Shown here piece by piece: positions 48,659-57,209 of a stretch of DNA of 64,000 bases. The stretch lies in NCBI RefSeq assembly GCF_900102465.1, contig NZ_FNBW01000002.1:62001-126000 (forward strand), given 5' to 3'. Under the pieces are notes generated by a model that worked only from the letters and a program-made list of their open reading frames with translations, searched no databases and was not told the origin of the DNA. The DNA comes from Thalassobaculum litoreum DSM 18839 (GTDB taxonomy: Bacteria > Pseudomonadota > Alphaproteobacteria > Thalassobaculales > Thalassobaculaceae). Both the position numbers and the translations under genes were made by a program. Each line of letters opens with the position of its first letter. The first letter of the stretch is position 1.

Positions 48659-48906
48659 CGTCGTCTTCGGGCCCCGCCAGCAGGACGTCACAACTAGAAA
48701 AAGTTTCGGTCAACGAGCCAGTTCACACGGCGCCGTGATGGATGCAACCTCTGCATTTAGAGCATTAATAAATTGAAAAACAAAAAGCATCCCGCAGAAG
48801 CATCGGCAGGTAGAAACATCGGCAGAACGTGGGGAGTCGGTCTCTAAGGGGAACTTTCCCTAAGGCTGGATGCGCTACCCGGCCGGCGAGTTTCCCCCGC
48901 TCTCAA

Positions 48907-49023
48907 CCGTCTTCCCGGCCTCGCGCCGGGACCGAGGATCGGAACCGCTGGAACGGCAAGGGAACAGTCTCCGGCGCTCCATCACGCCGATGTCTCGGTC
49001 CCGGGGCAGGCCCGGGAAGACGG
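48907..49023. repeat. REP-like palindromic element, copy 3
   Basis: Perfect 12-base inverted ends, CCGTCTTCCCGG at 48907-48918 and CCGGGAAGACGG at 49012-49023, correspond to the ends of the other two copies except that A is replaced by T on one side and T by A on the other. The inner pair CCGGGACCGAG (48926-48936) and CTCGGTCCCGG (48994-49004) is also perfect. Confidence 0.75.
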
Positions 49024-49089
49024 GAAGGTCGAGGAAAGCGACACTTCCCTCAACCGCCCGAGACCTTCACCCCAAATCCGTCACCGCGC

Positions 49090-49494
49090 CTATTCGGCAG
49101 CCTGGGCGCTCACGGTAGCCTGATCCATCAGGTCGTAGGTGAAGACCTTGGAGATGATCTTCCACTCGCCGCCGATCCGAATGCAGTTCAGATAGTCCGT
49201 GAACAGCTTCTGGCCGATGGCGATCTGCACCTTGGCCAGGGCCAGTTCAGGGTTGGCGAGGTCGATCGACAGAATACGGTCGCGATTGGTCTCGCCGTTG
49301 GCGGCCGGGGCCGCACGACCGGCGACCCGCGCGTAGACCGCGTCCATGTCGTCATCGGTGAGCGAGCCGTCGCGGGCCGACAGCAGATGGCAGCTCGGAT
49401 GGAACACCGTCTTCAGGAGTTCCACGTCGCCGTTGTAGAAGCCGTCGAAGTAGCGCTGCATCAGCTCGGTGATTTCTGCATAGGCCTTGGTCAT
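49090..49494 (-). CDS. NTF2-like fold protein (lumazine-binding-like)
   Basis: ATG 49494 is chosen because AGGAGG lies six bases upstream; the longer open frame is not protein-like. The 134-residue protein begins MTKAYAEITELMQRYFDGFYNGD and contains VFHPSCHLLSARDG and a final beta-strand region (GEWKIISKVFTYDLM). This is the cone-like NTF2/SnoaL fold, close to the putative lumazine-binding group. Many members are small enzymes or ligand binders; none can be named here. Confidence 0.75.
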   Translation of the reverse strand: MTKAYAEITELMQRYFDGFYNGDVELLKTVFHPSCHLLSARDGSLTDDDMDAVYARVAGRAAPAANGETNRDRILSIDLANPELALAKVQIAIGQKLFTDYLNCIRIGGEWKIISKVFTYDLMDQATVSAQAAE

Positions 49495-49524
49495 GGAGTC
49501 CTCCTGCATCGATGGATTGTCACC

Positions 49525-49608
49525 CCGATCACATGGATCGGTTGGCGCCAGAGTACAGGGGCCCCTGGGTACGCCCAAGGGGCAATGGGGCACGCCCAAG
49601 GGACAATG
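49525..49608. repeat. Small dyad and 21-base tandem repeat
   Basis: CCGATC and GATCGG (49525-49530, 49536-49541) flank ACATG, about 30 bases upstream of the NTF2-like start. Further on, ACGCCCAAGGGGCAATG (49571-49587) is repeated with one change at 49592-49608. Confidence 0.45.
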
Positions 49609-49711
49609 ACGGAACCGGTGCCCGCGCGGGCGACGGTCGATCCGCACCTCGATCCGTCATGCGGATCGGGTATGCTCGCGGTTCCCTCACCATCCTACGG
49701 CCCGCCCCGTC

Positions 49712-50500
49712 ATGGTCGACACCACCACTCTCTTCGACAGCGCCGTCGATCACTACGTCCGCCACCGCCTCGCCTATCCGCCGGAGATGATCGCCGACAT
49801 CGTCAGGCGCTTCACCCTGGAGGACGGCATCGGCCGGGTCCTCGACATCGGCTGCGGTCCCGGGTCCCTGACCTTCGGGCTGCATGATCTGGGGGTGACG
49901 GTGACCGGGATCGAGCCGAACAGCGCCATGCTGGCCGCCGCCCAACGCAAGGCGGCGGAACTCGGCGCCGACATCCTCTTCGCCAACAAGACCGCCGAGG
50001 CGGTCGGGCCGGAGGACGGCCCGGCGCGGGTCGCCCTGTTCGGCCGGTCGTTCCACTGGGCCGACCGGGCGCTGGTCCTGGCACGCCTGGAGCGGGTGCT
50101 CGAGCCCGGCGGCGGCGTGGTAATCGTGCATGAGGATACCAGGACCCGATCGGAGACGCGGATCGGACAGGTGGTCGAGGCCCTGAAGCGGGACTGGTGC
50201 CCGGGCGGCATCCCCGGCGCGGCCAGCCGCGGCCATCATGAAGTGTTCCTGCACGCCTCCACCTTCAGCGAGGTCGAGCGGGTACTGTATCCGGTGGCGC
50301 GGCGGTGGACCGTGGACGACGCGATCGGTCACATGTTCTCCACCTCGTATTTCAATCCCAAGCGTCTCGGAACGCGGGTCGACAGCTTCGCGATAGATGC
50401 CCGCTCCCGCCTGCTTGCCCTGGAGCCCACCGGACTGTTCGAGGAGCGCCTCGCCTTCTCCGCCCTCTACGCCACCCGGCCCCGGCACAAGGGACACTGA
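49712..50500 (+). CDS. SAM-dependent methyltransferase (class I)
   Basis: The 262-residue protein has the Rossmann-fold SAM motif VLDIGCGPGSLTFGL near residue 45, an acidic second motif (VTGIEPNSAML), and the aromatic SFHWADRAL segment typical of UbiE-like and trans-aconitate methyltransferase-like enzymes. The C-terminal 100 residues are a cap region (VEALKRDWCPGG). The substrate is not predictable. It precedes hemF by 81 bases in the same direction and may share its transcript. Confidence 0.85.
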   Translation: MVDTTTLFDSAVDHYVRHRLAYPPEMIADIVRRFTLEDGIGRVLDIGCGPGSLTFGLHDLGVTVTGIEPNSAMLAAAQRKAAELGADILFANKTAEAVGPEDGPARVALFGRSFHWADRALVLARLERVLEPGGGVVIVHEDTRTRSETRIGQVVEALKRDWCPGGIPGAASRGHHEVFLHASTFSEVERVLYPVARRWTVDDAIGHMFSTSYFNPKRLGTRVDSFAIDARSRLLALEPTGLFEERLAFSALYATRPRHKGH

Positions 50501-50581
50501 CCGGCGGCGCGCAGGTGCTTGCCCTGTGCGGTCGGCGGTGCTTCTCTCTGCTCAGTCCCGAAGCCCGGCAGGAGCGGCGCC

Positions 50582-51430
50582 ATGTACCTCTCGTCCGACG
50601 ATCAGCGCACCACCGCCCAGAGCTGGTTCGAGGAACTGCGCGACCGGATCTGCGCCGCATTCGAAGCGCTGGAGGACAGCTACGACGGCCCGCTGAGGGA
50701 CCGCGCGCCGGGCCGGTTCGAACGCAAGCCCTGGGAGCGGGACGGCGGCGGCGGCGGGGTGATGTCCGTGATGAAGGGCCGGGTCTTCGAGAAGGTCGGG
50801 GTCAACATCTCCACGGTCCACGGCGAGTTCTCCGAGGAGTTCCGCAAGCAGATCCCCGGCGCCGACGAGGACCCGCGGTTCTTCGCCACCGGCATCTCCC
50901 TGGTCGCCCATATGCAGTCGCCCAAGGTGCCGGCCGTGCATATGAACACCCGGCACATCGCCACCACCAAGAGCTGGTTCGGCGGCGGCGCCGACCTGAC
51001 GCCGATGGTGCCGGAGCAGGTCGATACCGACGCCTTCCATGCCGGCCTCAAGGCCGCCTGCGACAAGCACGACCCGGCGTACTATCCGAGGTTCAAGGAA
51101 TGGTGCGACGAGTACTTTCACCTGAAGCACCGCGACGAGCCGCGCGGCATCGGCGGCATCTTCTACGACTACCTGGACCAGGATTTCGACAGCGCCTTCG
51201 CCTTCACCAAGGATGTCGGGCTGGCCTTCCTGGAGACCTACCCGAAGATCGCCGCCCGGCGGATGAACGAGGACTGGACGCCAGCCGAGCGCGAGCACCA
51301 GCTCGTGCGGCGCGGCCGCTACGTGGAGTTCAACCTGCTCTACGACCGCGGCACGATCTTCGGGCTGAAGACCGGCGGCAACGTGGAGGCGATTCTGATG
51401 AGCCTGCCGCCGGAAGTGCGCTGGCCCTGA
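50582..51430 (+). CDS. hemF: Oxygen-dependent coproporphyrinogen III oxidase
   Basis: HemF performs two oxidative decarboxylations of coproporphyrinogen III in haem synthesis, using oxygen. The start ATG 50582 has AGGAG upstream; the open frame beyond it is not conserved. The 282-residue protein shows [12 protein letters not shown] near 55, SKSW-like [15 protein letters not shown] near 123, [22 protein letters not shown] near 180, and [25 protein letters not shown] near 240, all conserved. Presence of HemF indicates aerobic haem synthesis; haem demand fits the oxidative-stress genes downstream, which is only context. Confidence 0.96.
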   Translation: MYLSSDDQRTTAQSWFEELRDRICAAFEALEDSYDGPLRDRAPGRFERKPWERDGGGGGVMSVMKGRVFEKVGVNISTVHGEFSEEFRKQIPGADEDPRFFATGISLVAHMQSPKVPAVHMNTRHIATTKSWFGGGADLTPMVPEQVDTDAFHAGLKAACDKHDPAYYPRFKEWCDEYFHLKHRDEPRGIGGIFYDYLDQDFDSAFAFTKDVGLAFLETYPKIAARRMNEDWTPAEREHQLVRRGRYVEFNLLYDRGTIFGLKTGGNVEAILMSLPPEVRWP

Positions 51431-51494
51431 GACCGGCGTCCAGGGACGGCCACGTGGCGCTTGACCGGCCGCATCCCGCCGCTACCGTCAACAG

Positions 51495-52226
51495 ATGACC
51501 AAACCCGTCTCCCTGATCCTGAACGGTGCCGAACTGCTGGCCGATCCCGGCGGCTTGCTGATCTGGCCGGCGCGCGAAACGCTGATCGTGGCCGACCTGC
51601 ATCTGGAGAAGGGCTCGAGCCTGGCGCGCAAGGGCACGCTGCTGCCGCCCTACGACACCCGGGCGACCGTCGCCCGGCTGGCCGCCGCCATCGAAGCCCA
51701 TCGGCCGCGCCGGGTGATCTGTGTCGGCGACAGCTTTCACGATGCGGCCGGATCCGCCCGGCTCGACGACATGGACCGCGCCGCGCTGGCCCGCCTGGTC
51801 GAGACGGTGGCGTGGATCTGGATCACCGGCAATCACGACCCGGGCCCGCCGAGCGGCCTCGGCGGCATCGTCACCGACGGGGTGGTGGACGGCCCGCTGA
51901 CCTTCCGTCACGAGGCCAGGGACACCGGCGGCCCGGGCGAGATCTCCGGCCACTACCACCCCGTGGCCCGGCTGCGGATCAAGGGCCGCACCGTCTCCGG
52001 ACGCTGCTTCGTGAATGACGGCGCGCGGCTGATCCTGCCGGCATTCGGTGCCTATACCGGCGGCCTCGATGTGTGCGCGCCGGATCTGCGCCGGCTGTTC
52101 GCGCGCCGGTTCGAGGTGGCGCTGATGCAGTCGGGACGGGTCTGGCGCGTTCCCTCCTCCGAGCTTCTGTCCCCACCGCCGGCGCAAATCGGCACGCCCG
52201 TGGAACGGCGAGAGAGCGTGCGATGA
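51495..52226 (+). CDS. pdeM: PdeM-type metallophosphoesterase
   Basis: This 243-residue calcineurin-like phosphoesterase matches the ligase-associated DNA-repair endonuclease PdeM. Metal motifs are VADLHLEKGS near 33, CVGDSFHD near 77, TGNHDPGP near 111 and GHYHP near 152. In many genomes pdeM lies with a DNA ligase, a Lhr-type helicase and an exonuclease; none of these is present nearby. The stop overlaps the next gene, an EAL-like protein (ATGA). Whether it acts in DNA repair or as a general phosphodiesterase is open. Confidence 0.85.
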   Translation: MTKPVSLILNGAELLADPGGLLIWPARETLIVADLHLEKGSSLARKGTLLPPYDTRATVARLAAAIEAHRPRRVICVGDSFHDAAGSARLDDMDRAALARLVETVAWIWITGNHDPGPPSGLGGIVTDGVVDGPLTFRHEARDTGGPGEISGHYHPVARLRIKGRTVSGRCFVNDGARLILPAFGAYTGGLDVCAPDLRRLFARRFEVALMQSGRVWRVPSSELLSPPPAQIGTPVERRESVR

Positions 52227-53410
52227 GAACGCGCGAGGCGGACCTGCTGGCCCTGGCCGTGAAGGCCGCCGAGGAGCACCCCGATGCGACCGCGCTGCTC
52301 GTCGACCTGTCCCACGTGCCGCATATCGACGATCCGGCGTTCTTCCGCGTCCTGGTCGGCCGGCTGCAGGAGCGCGCCCGACAGCTCGATGCCCAGCGCT
52401 TCGATCTGGCGGACCACCGGATCTGCTTCGTTGTCCGCACCAGCGACGCTGCGACGCTTGAGACCGCCGTTAAATCGCTCTCGTCCCTCCTGGTGGCCCA
52501 CGGCAAACCGCCGATCCAAGAGACCAGGTTCGCCCTGCAGACCCGCCCCGAGCCGTTCCTGACCGCCTGCCGGGAGATGGCCAAGGCGGTCGAGAACCGC
52601 CCGGATTTCCGAGCCGAGGACGACGACGGCAGGGCCCTGGCCGCGTTCCTGGCGATCGAGCGCAATCTCGCCGCAGCGGATATCTCGAACCTGCTACGCG
52701 AACAGGCGATCGTCGATCTGTCGGACCCGGCAGCGCCGTCGATCCTGGCGATCGAGATCTTCACCTCCATTCAGGCGGTCCAGACGCTCTACGGCATCCC
52801 GCTGACCCGCAATCCCTGGCTTTTTGACCGGGTCACCGAGATTCTGGACCGGCGCATGCTGCTCCACCTCTCGCGCGACCGCGCCCAGACCGACCGGCGG
52901 CTGTCGATCAACATCCATCTGTCCACGGTCCTGTCCGACAGCTTCGAGACCTTCCTGCTCGACCAGCGCTTCGACTGGCGCCGGCATCTGATCTTCGAGC
53001 TGTCCCATATCGAGATGATCGACGCGCCGGATCGGTTCGCCGCGGCCCTTCGCCGCTTCACCGATCTCGAGGCGACGGTCGCGGTGGACGCCGTGCCTTG
53101 GACGTCCTTGGCGCACATGGCCGAGGCTTCGTCCGATATTCGGTTTATCAAGGTCGAATGGGCACCGGACCTGGCGAGCCTCGACGGTGACGCCCGCACC
53201 CGGCTGACTGAGATGCTGGACCGCATCGGCCGTGATCGTATCGTTCTGCACCACTGCCCGGACGAGGCCGCGATCGAGACCGCGCTGGCCCTCGGAATCC
53301 ATCTGGTCCAGGGATGGGGCGTGGATGCCCGTCTCAGCCACCCGGTCGCGGCCGAAAAGCCCGCGACGACAGCGCCCCATGGCCGGAAACCCCGGTCCCA
53401 GCGGCGCTAG
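52223..53410 (+). CDS. Degenerate EAL-like domain protein
   Basis: The start is ATG 52223, coupled to the pdeM stop; the frame upstream is a shadow of pdeM. The 395-residue protein has an N-terminal helical domain (1-160) with ALLVDLSHVPHIDDPAFFRVL, then a domain resembling EAL from about 210. LSINIHLSTVLSDSFETFLL, LIFELSHIEMID, a shortened IRFIKVEWAPDL and GIHLVQGWGVDA correspond in order to EAL blocks. The ExL signature and most metal-binding acids are missing, so it probably binds rather than cleaves cyclic-di-GMP, if it binds at all. The assignment is by pattern only. Confidence 0.6.
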   Translation: MRTREADLLALAVKAAEEHPDATALLVDLSHVPHIDDPAFFRVLVGRLQERARQLDAQRFDLADHRICFVVRTSDAATLETAVKSLSSLLVAHGKPPIQETRFALQTRPEPFLTACREMAKAVENRPDFRAEDDDGRALAAFLAIERNLAAADISNLLREQAIVDLSDPAAPSILAIEIFTSIQAVQTLYGIPLTRNPWLFDRVTEILDRRMLLHLSRDRAQTDRRLSINIHLSTVLSDSFETFLLDQRFDWRRHLIFELSHIEMIDAPDRFAAALRRFTDLEATVAVDAVPWTSLAHMAEASSDIRFIKVEWAPDLASLDGDARTRLTEMLDRIGRDRIVLHHCPDEAAIETALALGIHLVQGWGVDARLSHPVAAEKPATTAPHGRKPRSQRR

Positions 53411-53434
53411 CCGTCTCCAGACCGGGCGTCGGCC

Positions 53435-53464
53435 TGATCCGGCGCGCGCGCGGCCGCGTACCTC
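53435..53464 (+). promoter_or_regulatory. RpoE/ChrR-type promoter of phr
   Basis: TGATCC (53435-53440) is followed after exactly 18 bases by TACCTC (53459-53464). The -35 is identical to the Rhodobacter sphaeroides sigma-E consensus, and the -10 keeps only its leading TA. The photolyase start is 33 bases downstream. Confidence 0.6.
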
Positions 53465-53496
53465 ATGTTACCGACCGCAACCGGCCCAAGCCTTTC

Positions 53497-54951
53497 ATGC
53501 CTGAAACCGCCCCGACCCTTCTCTGGTTCCGACGCGACCTGCGCCTGGACGACAATCCCGCCCTCGCCGCCGCCGTGACGCGCGGCGGGCCGGTGATCCC
53601 GCTGTTCGTTCTCGACGATGACGACGCGGGCGACTGGCGTCCAGGCGGTGCGTCGCGCTGGTGGCTGCACCACGCGCTGGAGGACCTCGCCAAGGCCCTG
53701 TCGAAGGCTGGCAGCCCGCTGATCCTGCGGCGCGGGAAGGCCGCCGACGTGATCGATGCCGTCATTCAGGAGACCGGCGCCGACGCCGTCTACTGGAACC
53801 GGCGGTACGAGCCCTGGGCGACCGAGCGCGACGGCCGGATCAAGACGGCCCTGAAGAAGCGCGACATCGAGGCGCAGAGCTTCAACGGCAGCCTGCTCTA
53901 CGAGCCCTGGGAGATTGTCTCCAAACAGGGTACGCCGCTGAAGGTCTTCTCGCCGTTCTGGCGGGCGGTGCAGGCCAAGGGCGACCCGGCCGCGCCGCTG
54001 GCCGCGCCGAAGACGCTCCGCGCGCCGGCGACGGCCACGGGCAGCGAGGGGCTCGACGACTGGTCCCTGCTGCCGACGCGGCCTGACTGGGCCGGCGGCC
54101 TCCGCGCGACCTGGACGCCGGGCGAAGCCGGGGCGGCTGAGCGCCTGGAGCGGTTCCTCGACGAGGCCGTTCCCGACTACAAGGCCAAGCGCGATATCCC
54201 CGGCACCGCGGCCACCTCCGCCCTCTCGCCGCATCTGCATTTCGGCGAGATCTCGCCCCGACGGATCTGGCACGCCGCCCGGCTGGCCAGCGAGGCCCGC
54301 AGCAACGATCCGATGGATCGCGGCACGGCGAGCTTCCTGTCGGAGATCTGCTGGCGCGAGTTCTCCTACAACCTGCTGTTCCACAATCCCGACCTGCCGG
54401 AGGTCTCGCTGAAGCGCGAGTTCGAGGACTTTCCCTGGCGCGACGATCCCGACGGCCTGACGGCGTGGCAGCGGGGACGGACCGGCTATCCCATCGTCGA
54501 TGCCGGCATGCGCGAGCTCTGGCATACCGGCTGGATGCATAACCGGGTCCGGATGATCGCCGCCTCGTTTCTGATCAAAGACCTGCTGATACACTGGCGC
54601 GAGGGCGAAGCCTGGTTCTGGGACACCCTGGTCGATGCCGACCTCGCCAACAATGCCGCGAGCTGGCAGTGGGTCGCCGGCTGCGGGGCGGATGCCGCCC
54701 CCTATTTCCGGATCTTCAACCCGGTGCTCCAGGGCGAGAAGTTCGACGGCGACGGCGCCTATGTCCGGCGCTGGGTTCCGGAACTGGCGAAGCTTCCCGA
54801 CGCGGTGATCCATAAGCCATGGGAGGCGAAACCGATGGAGCTGTCGCAGGCCGGCGTTACCCTGGGCAAGACCTACCCGCGTCCGATCGTCGATCATGCG
54901 GGCGCGCGGAAGCGGGCGCTGGAGGCGCTGGAGACGATCAAGAAGCGGTGA
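53497..54951 (+). CDS. phrB: Class I CPD deoxyribodipyrimidine photolyase
   Basis: Photolyase repairs cyclobutane pyrimidine dimers with blue light and FAD. The start ATG 53497 begins MPETAPTLLWFRRDLRLDDN, the family N-terminus; the frame upstream is not conserved. The 484-residue protein has the antenna domain (1-130) and the FAD-binding helical domain. Signature blocks are TSALSPHLHFGEISPRRIW near 240, LSEICWREFSYNLLFHNP near 290, TGYPIVDAGMRELWHTGWMHNR near 335, and DADLANNAASWQWVAGCGADAAPYFRIFNP near 385. A sigma-E-like promoter precedes it. Confidence 0.95.
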   Translation: MPETAPTLLWFRRDLRLDDNPALAAAVTRGGPVIPLFVLDDDDAGDWRPGGASRWWLHHALEDLAKALSKAGSPLILRRGKAADVIDAVIQETGADAVYWNRRYEPWATERDGRIKTALKKRDIEAQSFNGSLLYEPWEIVSKQGTPLKVFSPFWRAVQAKGDPAAPLAAPKTLRAPATATGSEGLDDWSLLPTRPDWAGGLRATWTPGEAGAAERLERFLDEAVPDYKAKRDIPGTAATSALSPHLHFGEISPRRIWHAARLASEARSNDPMDRGTASFLSEICWREFSYNLLFHNPDLPEVSLKREFEDFPWRDDPDGLTAWQRGRTGYPIVDAGMRELWHTGWMHNRVRMIAASFLIKDLLIHWREGEAWFWDTLVDADLANNAASWQWVAGCGADAAPYFRIFNPVLQGEKFDGDGAYVRRWVPELAKLPDAVIHKPWEAKPMELSQAGVTLGKTYPRPIVDHAGARKRALEALETIKKR

Positions 54952-54965
54952 TCGCGCCGTCTCCC

Positions 54966-54995
54966 TGATCCGGGCTCCGCTCCGGCTCGTATGAT
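54966..54995 (+). promoter_or_regulatory. RpoE/ChrR-type promoter of the FAD oxidoreductase operon
   Basis: TGATCC (54966-54971) and TATGAT (54990-54995) are 18 bases apart. The gene starts 28 bases after the -10. The in-frame ATG at 54991 lies within the -10 element, which argues for the start at 55024. Confidence 0.72.
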
Positions 54996-55023
54996 GGGAG
55001 CCACCAAGGGAGAGAGACAGCCT

Positions 55024-56346
55024 ATGCGCATCGCCGTCATCGGGTCCGGAATTTCGGGTCTTTCCGCCGCCTGGCTGCTGAACCGCGATCAAGAGGTCAC
55101 CGTGTTCGAGGCCGCCGACCGGCTCGGAGGCCATAGCAACACCCTCGAGGTCGACTATGACGGCACCCCGATTCCGGTGGATACCGGCTTCATCGTCTAT
55201 AACGAGCGCACCTATCCGAACCTGATCGCGCTGTTCGCCGAACTCGGCGTCGCCACCGAGAGGAGCGACATGTCCTTCGCCGTCTCGGTGGATGGGGGCA
55301 GGCTCGAATACGAAGGCTCCTTCGCCGGTTTCACCGCCCAGCCGGCCAACCTGATGAGCGCGCGCTACTGGCGGATGATCCGCGACCTGATCCGGTTCTA
55401 CCGCACCGCCCCGGCCCTGCTTCTGGGACCGGCGAACGACGACTCCCCCACCCTTGGCGAATACCTGACGCGTGAAGGCTACGGCCCCGGCTTCATCGAG
55501 GACCACCTGCTGCCCATGGCCGCCGCGATCTGGTCCTGCCCGGTGGAGACGATGCTGACCTTTCCGGCGCGCTCCTTCGTGCGGTTCTTCTGCAATCACG
55601 GCCTGCTCGACTTCGCCGCCCGGCCGCAATGGCACACGGTGACCGGCGGGTCGCGGGAGTATGTGCGGCGGATCTCCGAACCCTTCGCGTCACGGATCCG
55701 GCTGTCCACGCCGGTGCGGCGGATCCGGCGGGACAGCTTCGGCGTCGACGTGGTGACCGACAACGGCAGCGAGCGCTTCGACGAGGTGGTGATCGCCACC
55801 CATGGCGACGCCGCCCTGGCCATGCTGGATCAGCCCGATCCCCGGGAACGCTCGATCCTCGGCTGCTTCTCCTACCAGAAGAACACCGCGATCCTGCACC
55901 GCGACGCGTCGCTGATGCCGCGGCGCAAGCGGCTCTGGGCGTCCTGGAACTACCTGTCGGCGAGTAGCGGCGGCGGGCGAGACGTCGCCGTCTCCTACTG
56001 GATGAACCGGTTGCAGAACATCGACCGGCGGTATCCACTCTTCGTCAGCCTCAACCCGTTGACCGAGCCGGATCCGGCCAGCGTCTTCGCCCGGGTCGAG
56101 TACGACCATCCTGTCTTCGACACCGCCGCGATCGGCGCCCAGGGACTTCTGCCGGAGATCCAGGGCCGGCACCGGACCTGGTTCTGCGGCAGCTATTGCG
56201 GCTGGGGCTTCCACGAGGACGGCCTGCGGGCCGGCATCGCGGTGGCCAAGGCGCTCGGCAGCACGCCGCCCTGGGCGGAGACGGTCGAGCCGGCGGACGG
56301 CATGCCGCTGTCCGCGACGCCCCGGTCCGTCGAAGCCGCCGACTGA
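55024..56346 (+). CDS. FAD-dependent oxidoreductase of the photo-oxidative cluster
   Basis: The 440-residue flavoprotein starts MRIAVIGSGISGLSAAWLLN, the Rossmann FAD motif, with the ribose-binding VFEAADRLGGHSNT near 30. It has PVDTGFIVYNERTYPNL, and the C-terminal FCGSYCGWGFHEDGLRAGIAVA binds FAD. It is of the amine-oxidase-like group found next to DUF1365 and cyclopropane-fatty-acid-synthase genes. The R. sphaeroides homologue of this gene (RSP_1091, as I recall) is in the singlet-oxygen operon and belongs to the furan-fatty-acid pathway (UfaD or UfaO). It would then oxidise a lipid acyl chain. Start at 55024 has GGGAGAGAG upstream. Confidence 0.85.
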   Translation: MRIAVIGSGISGLSAAWLLNRDQEVTVFEAADRLGGHSNTLEVDYDGTPIPVDTGFIVYNERTYPNLIALFAELGVATERSDMSFAVSVDGGRLEYEGSFAGFTAQPANLMSARYWRMIRDLIRFYRTAPALLLGPANDDSPTLGEYLTREGYGPGFIEDHLLPMAAAIWSCPVETMLTFPARSFVRFFCNHGLLDFAARPQWHTVTGGSREYVRRISEPFASRIRLSTPVRRIRRDSFGVDVVTDNGSERFDEVVIATHGDAALAMLDQPDPRERSILGCFSYQKNTAILHRDASLMPRRKRLWASWNYLSASSGGGRDVAVSYWMNRLQNIDRRYPLFVSLNPLTEPDPASVFARVEYDHPVFDTAAIGAQGLLPEIQGRHRTWFCGSYCGWGFHEDGLRAGIAVAKALGSTPPWAETVEPADGMPLSATPRSVEAAD

Positions 56347-56355
56347 GGACACGCG

Positions 56356-57174
56356 ATGACCGCTCGCCGCTCCGCCCTCTATCTCGGCAAGGTGATGCAT
56401 TGTCGCCTCGCCCCGAAGCGTCACCGGTTCCGATACCGGGTCGCCTCGCTGCTGGTCGATCTGGACGAGCTTGCGGATCTGGACCGGGGCCTGCGGGTCT
56501 TCTCGGTGGATCGCGCGAACCTGTTCTCCTTCCACCAGCGCGACCACGGTCCGCGCGACGGCGCCGCGCTCAAGCCCTGGGTAGAGGCCGTCTTCGCCGA
56601 CCAGGGCAGCGCCATTCCCGGCGGCCGGGTGCTGTGCTTCTGCATCCCCCGCACCCTGGGCTACGCCTTCAATCCGCTGACGGTGTACTGGGGCTACCGG
56701 GCCGACGGATCGCTCGCCGGGGTGCTCTACGAGGTGAAGAATACCTTCGGCGACCAGCACTGCTACTTCGTACCCGCCGGGCCGGACCACGTGCCCGGCG
56801 AACCGCTGGTCCAGGAGGCGGAGAAGCTGCTTTATGTCTCGCCGTTCTTCGACGTTGCCGGCGGCTACCGTTTCCGCACCGGCGAGCCGTCGGACACTCT
56901 GGGGCTGCTGATCCGCCTCGTCGGCCCGGACGGCGCCGACCGTATGATCGCGACCCACAGGGCCGAGCGCCGCGCCTTGAACGACAGCGCCCTGTTGGCC
57001 ACGTTAATCACGCATCCGCTGAATACGATCAAGGTGATCGCCGGGATTCATTGGGAAGCGCTTCGGCTCTGGTCGAAAAAGGCGAAGTTTCATTCCCGAC
57101 CGGCGCCGCCGGATGACCCCGTGTCGCGCGGCACCGCGCGGCACACACACGCGCGGCCGGCGAAGGCCGCCTAG
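56356..57174 (+). CDS. DUF1365 family protein
   Basis: The 272-residue protein matches DUF1365: ALYLGKVMHCRLAPKRHRFRYRVASLLVDLDEL at the start, FCIPRTLGYAFNPLTVYW in the middle, YEVKNTFGDQHCYFVP and the C-terminal TLITHPLNTIKVIAGIHWEALRLW. It has no signal peptide and a basic, membrane-associating C-terminus. DUF1365 genes occur with this FAD oxidoreductase and CFAS in singlet-oxygen-responsive operons, where a homologue acts in furan fatty acid synthesis. Catalytic residues are not known to me. It starts nine bases after the preceding gene. Confidence 0.88.
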   Translation: MTARRSALYLGKVMHCRLAPKRHRFRYRVASLLVDLDELADLDRGLRVFSVDRANLFSFHQRDHGPRDGAALKPWVEAVFADQGSAIPGGRVLCFCIPRTLGYAFNPLTVYWGYRADGSLAGVLYEVKNTFGDQHCYFVPAGPDHVPGEPLVQEAEKLLYVSPFFDVAGGYRFRTGEPSDTLGLLIRLVGPDGADRMIATHRAERRALNDSALLATLITHPLNTIKVIAGIHWEALRLWSKKAKFHSRPAPPDDPVSRGTARHTHARPAKAA

Positions 57175-57209
57175 AAGCAACAGCGCCAGACAAGAGGGAA
57201 GTCGCACCG

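Larger units (their letters stand above)
48595..49089. other. Long intergenic region between DUF2852 and NTF2-like genes
   Basis: This 495-base gap holds a terminator-like hairpin (48636-48658), an AT-rich stretch near 48690-48800 and a palindromic repeat (48907-49023). Open frames crossing it have no family character. No tRNA or known small RNA was recognised. Confidence 0.6.

Noticed and set aside
48595-49089. Small RNA or tRNA gene in the long gap
   Set aside because: No cloverleaf, T-arm sequence or strong promoter-terminator pair was found; the structure present is explained by the palindromic repeat.
50305-51498. Alternative coding frame across hemF
   Set aside because: The 397-codon frame overlaps hemF out of frame and is Arg/Gly/Ala-rich without motifs; hemF carries all conserved family blocks.
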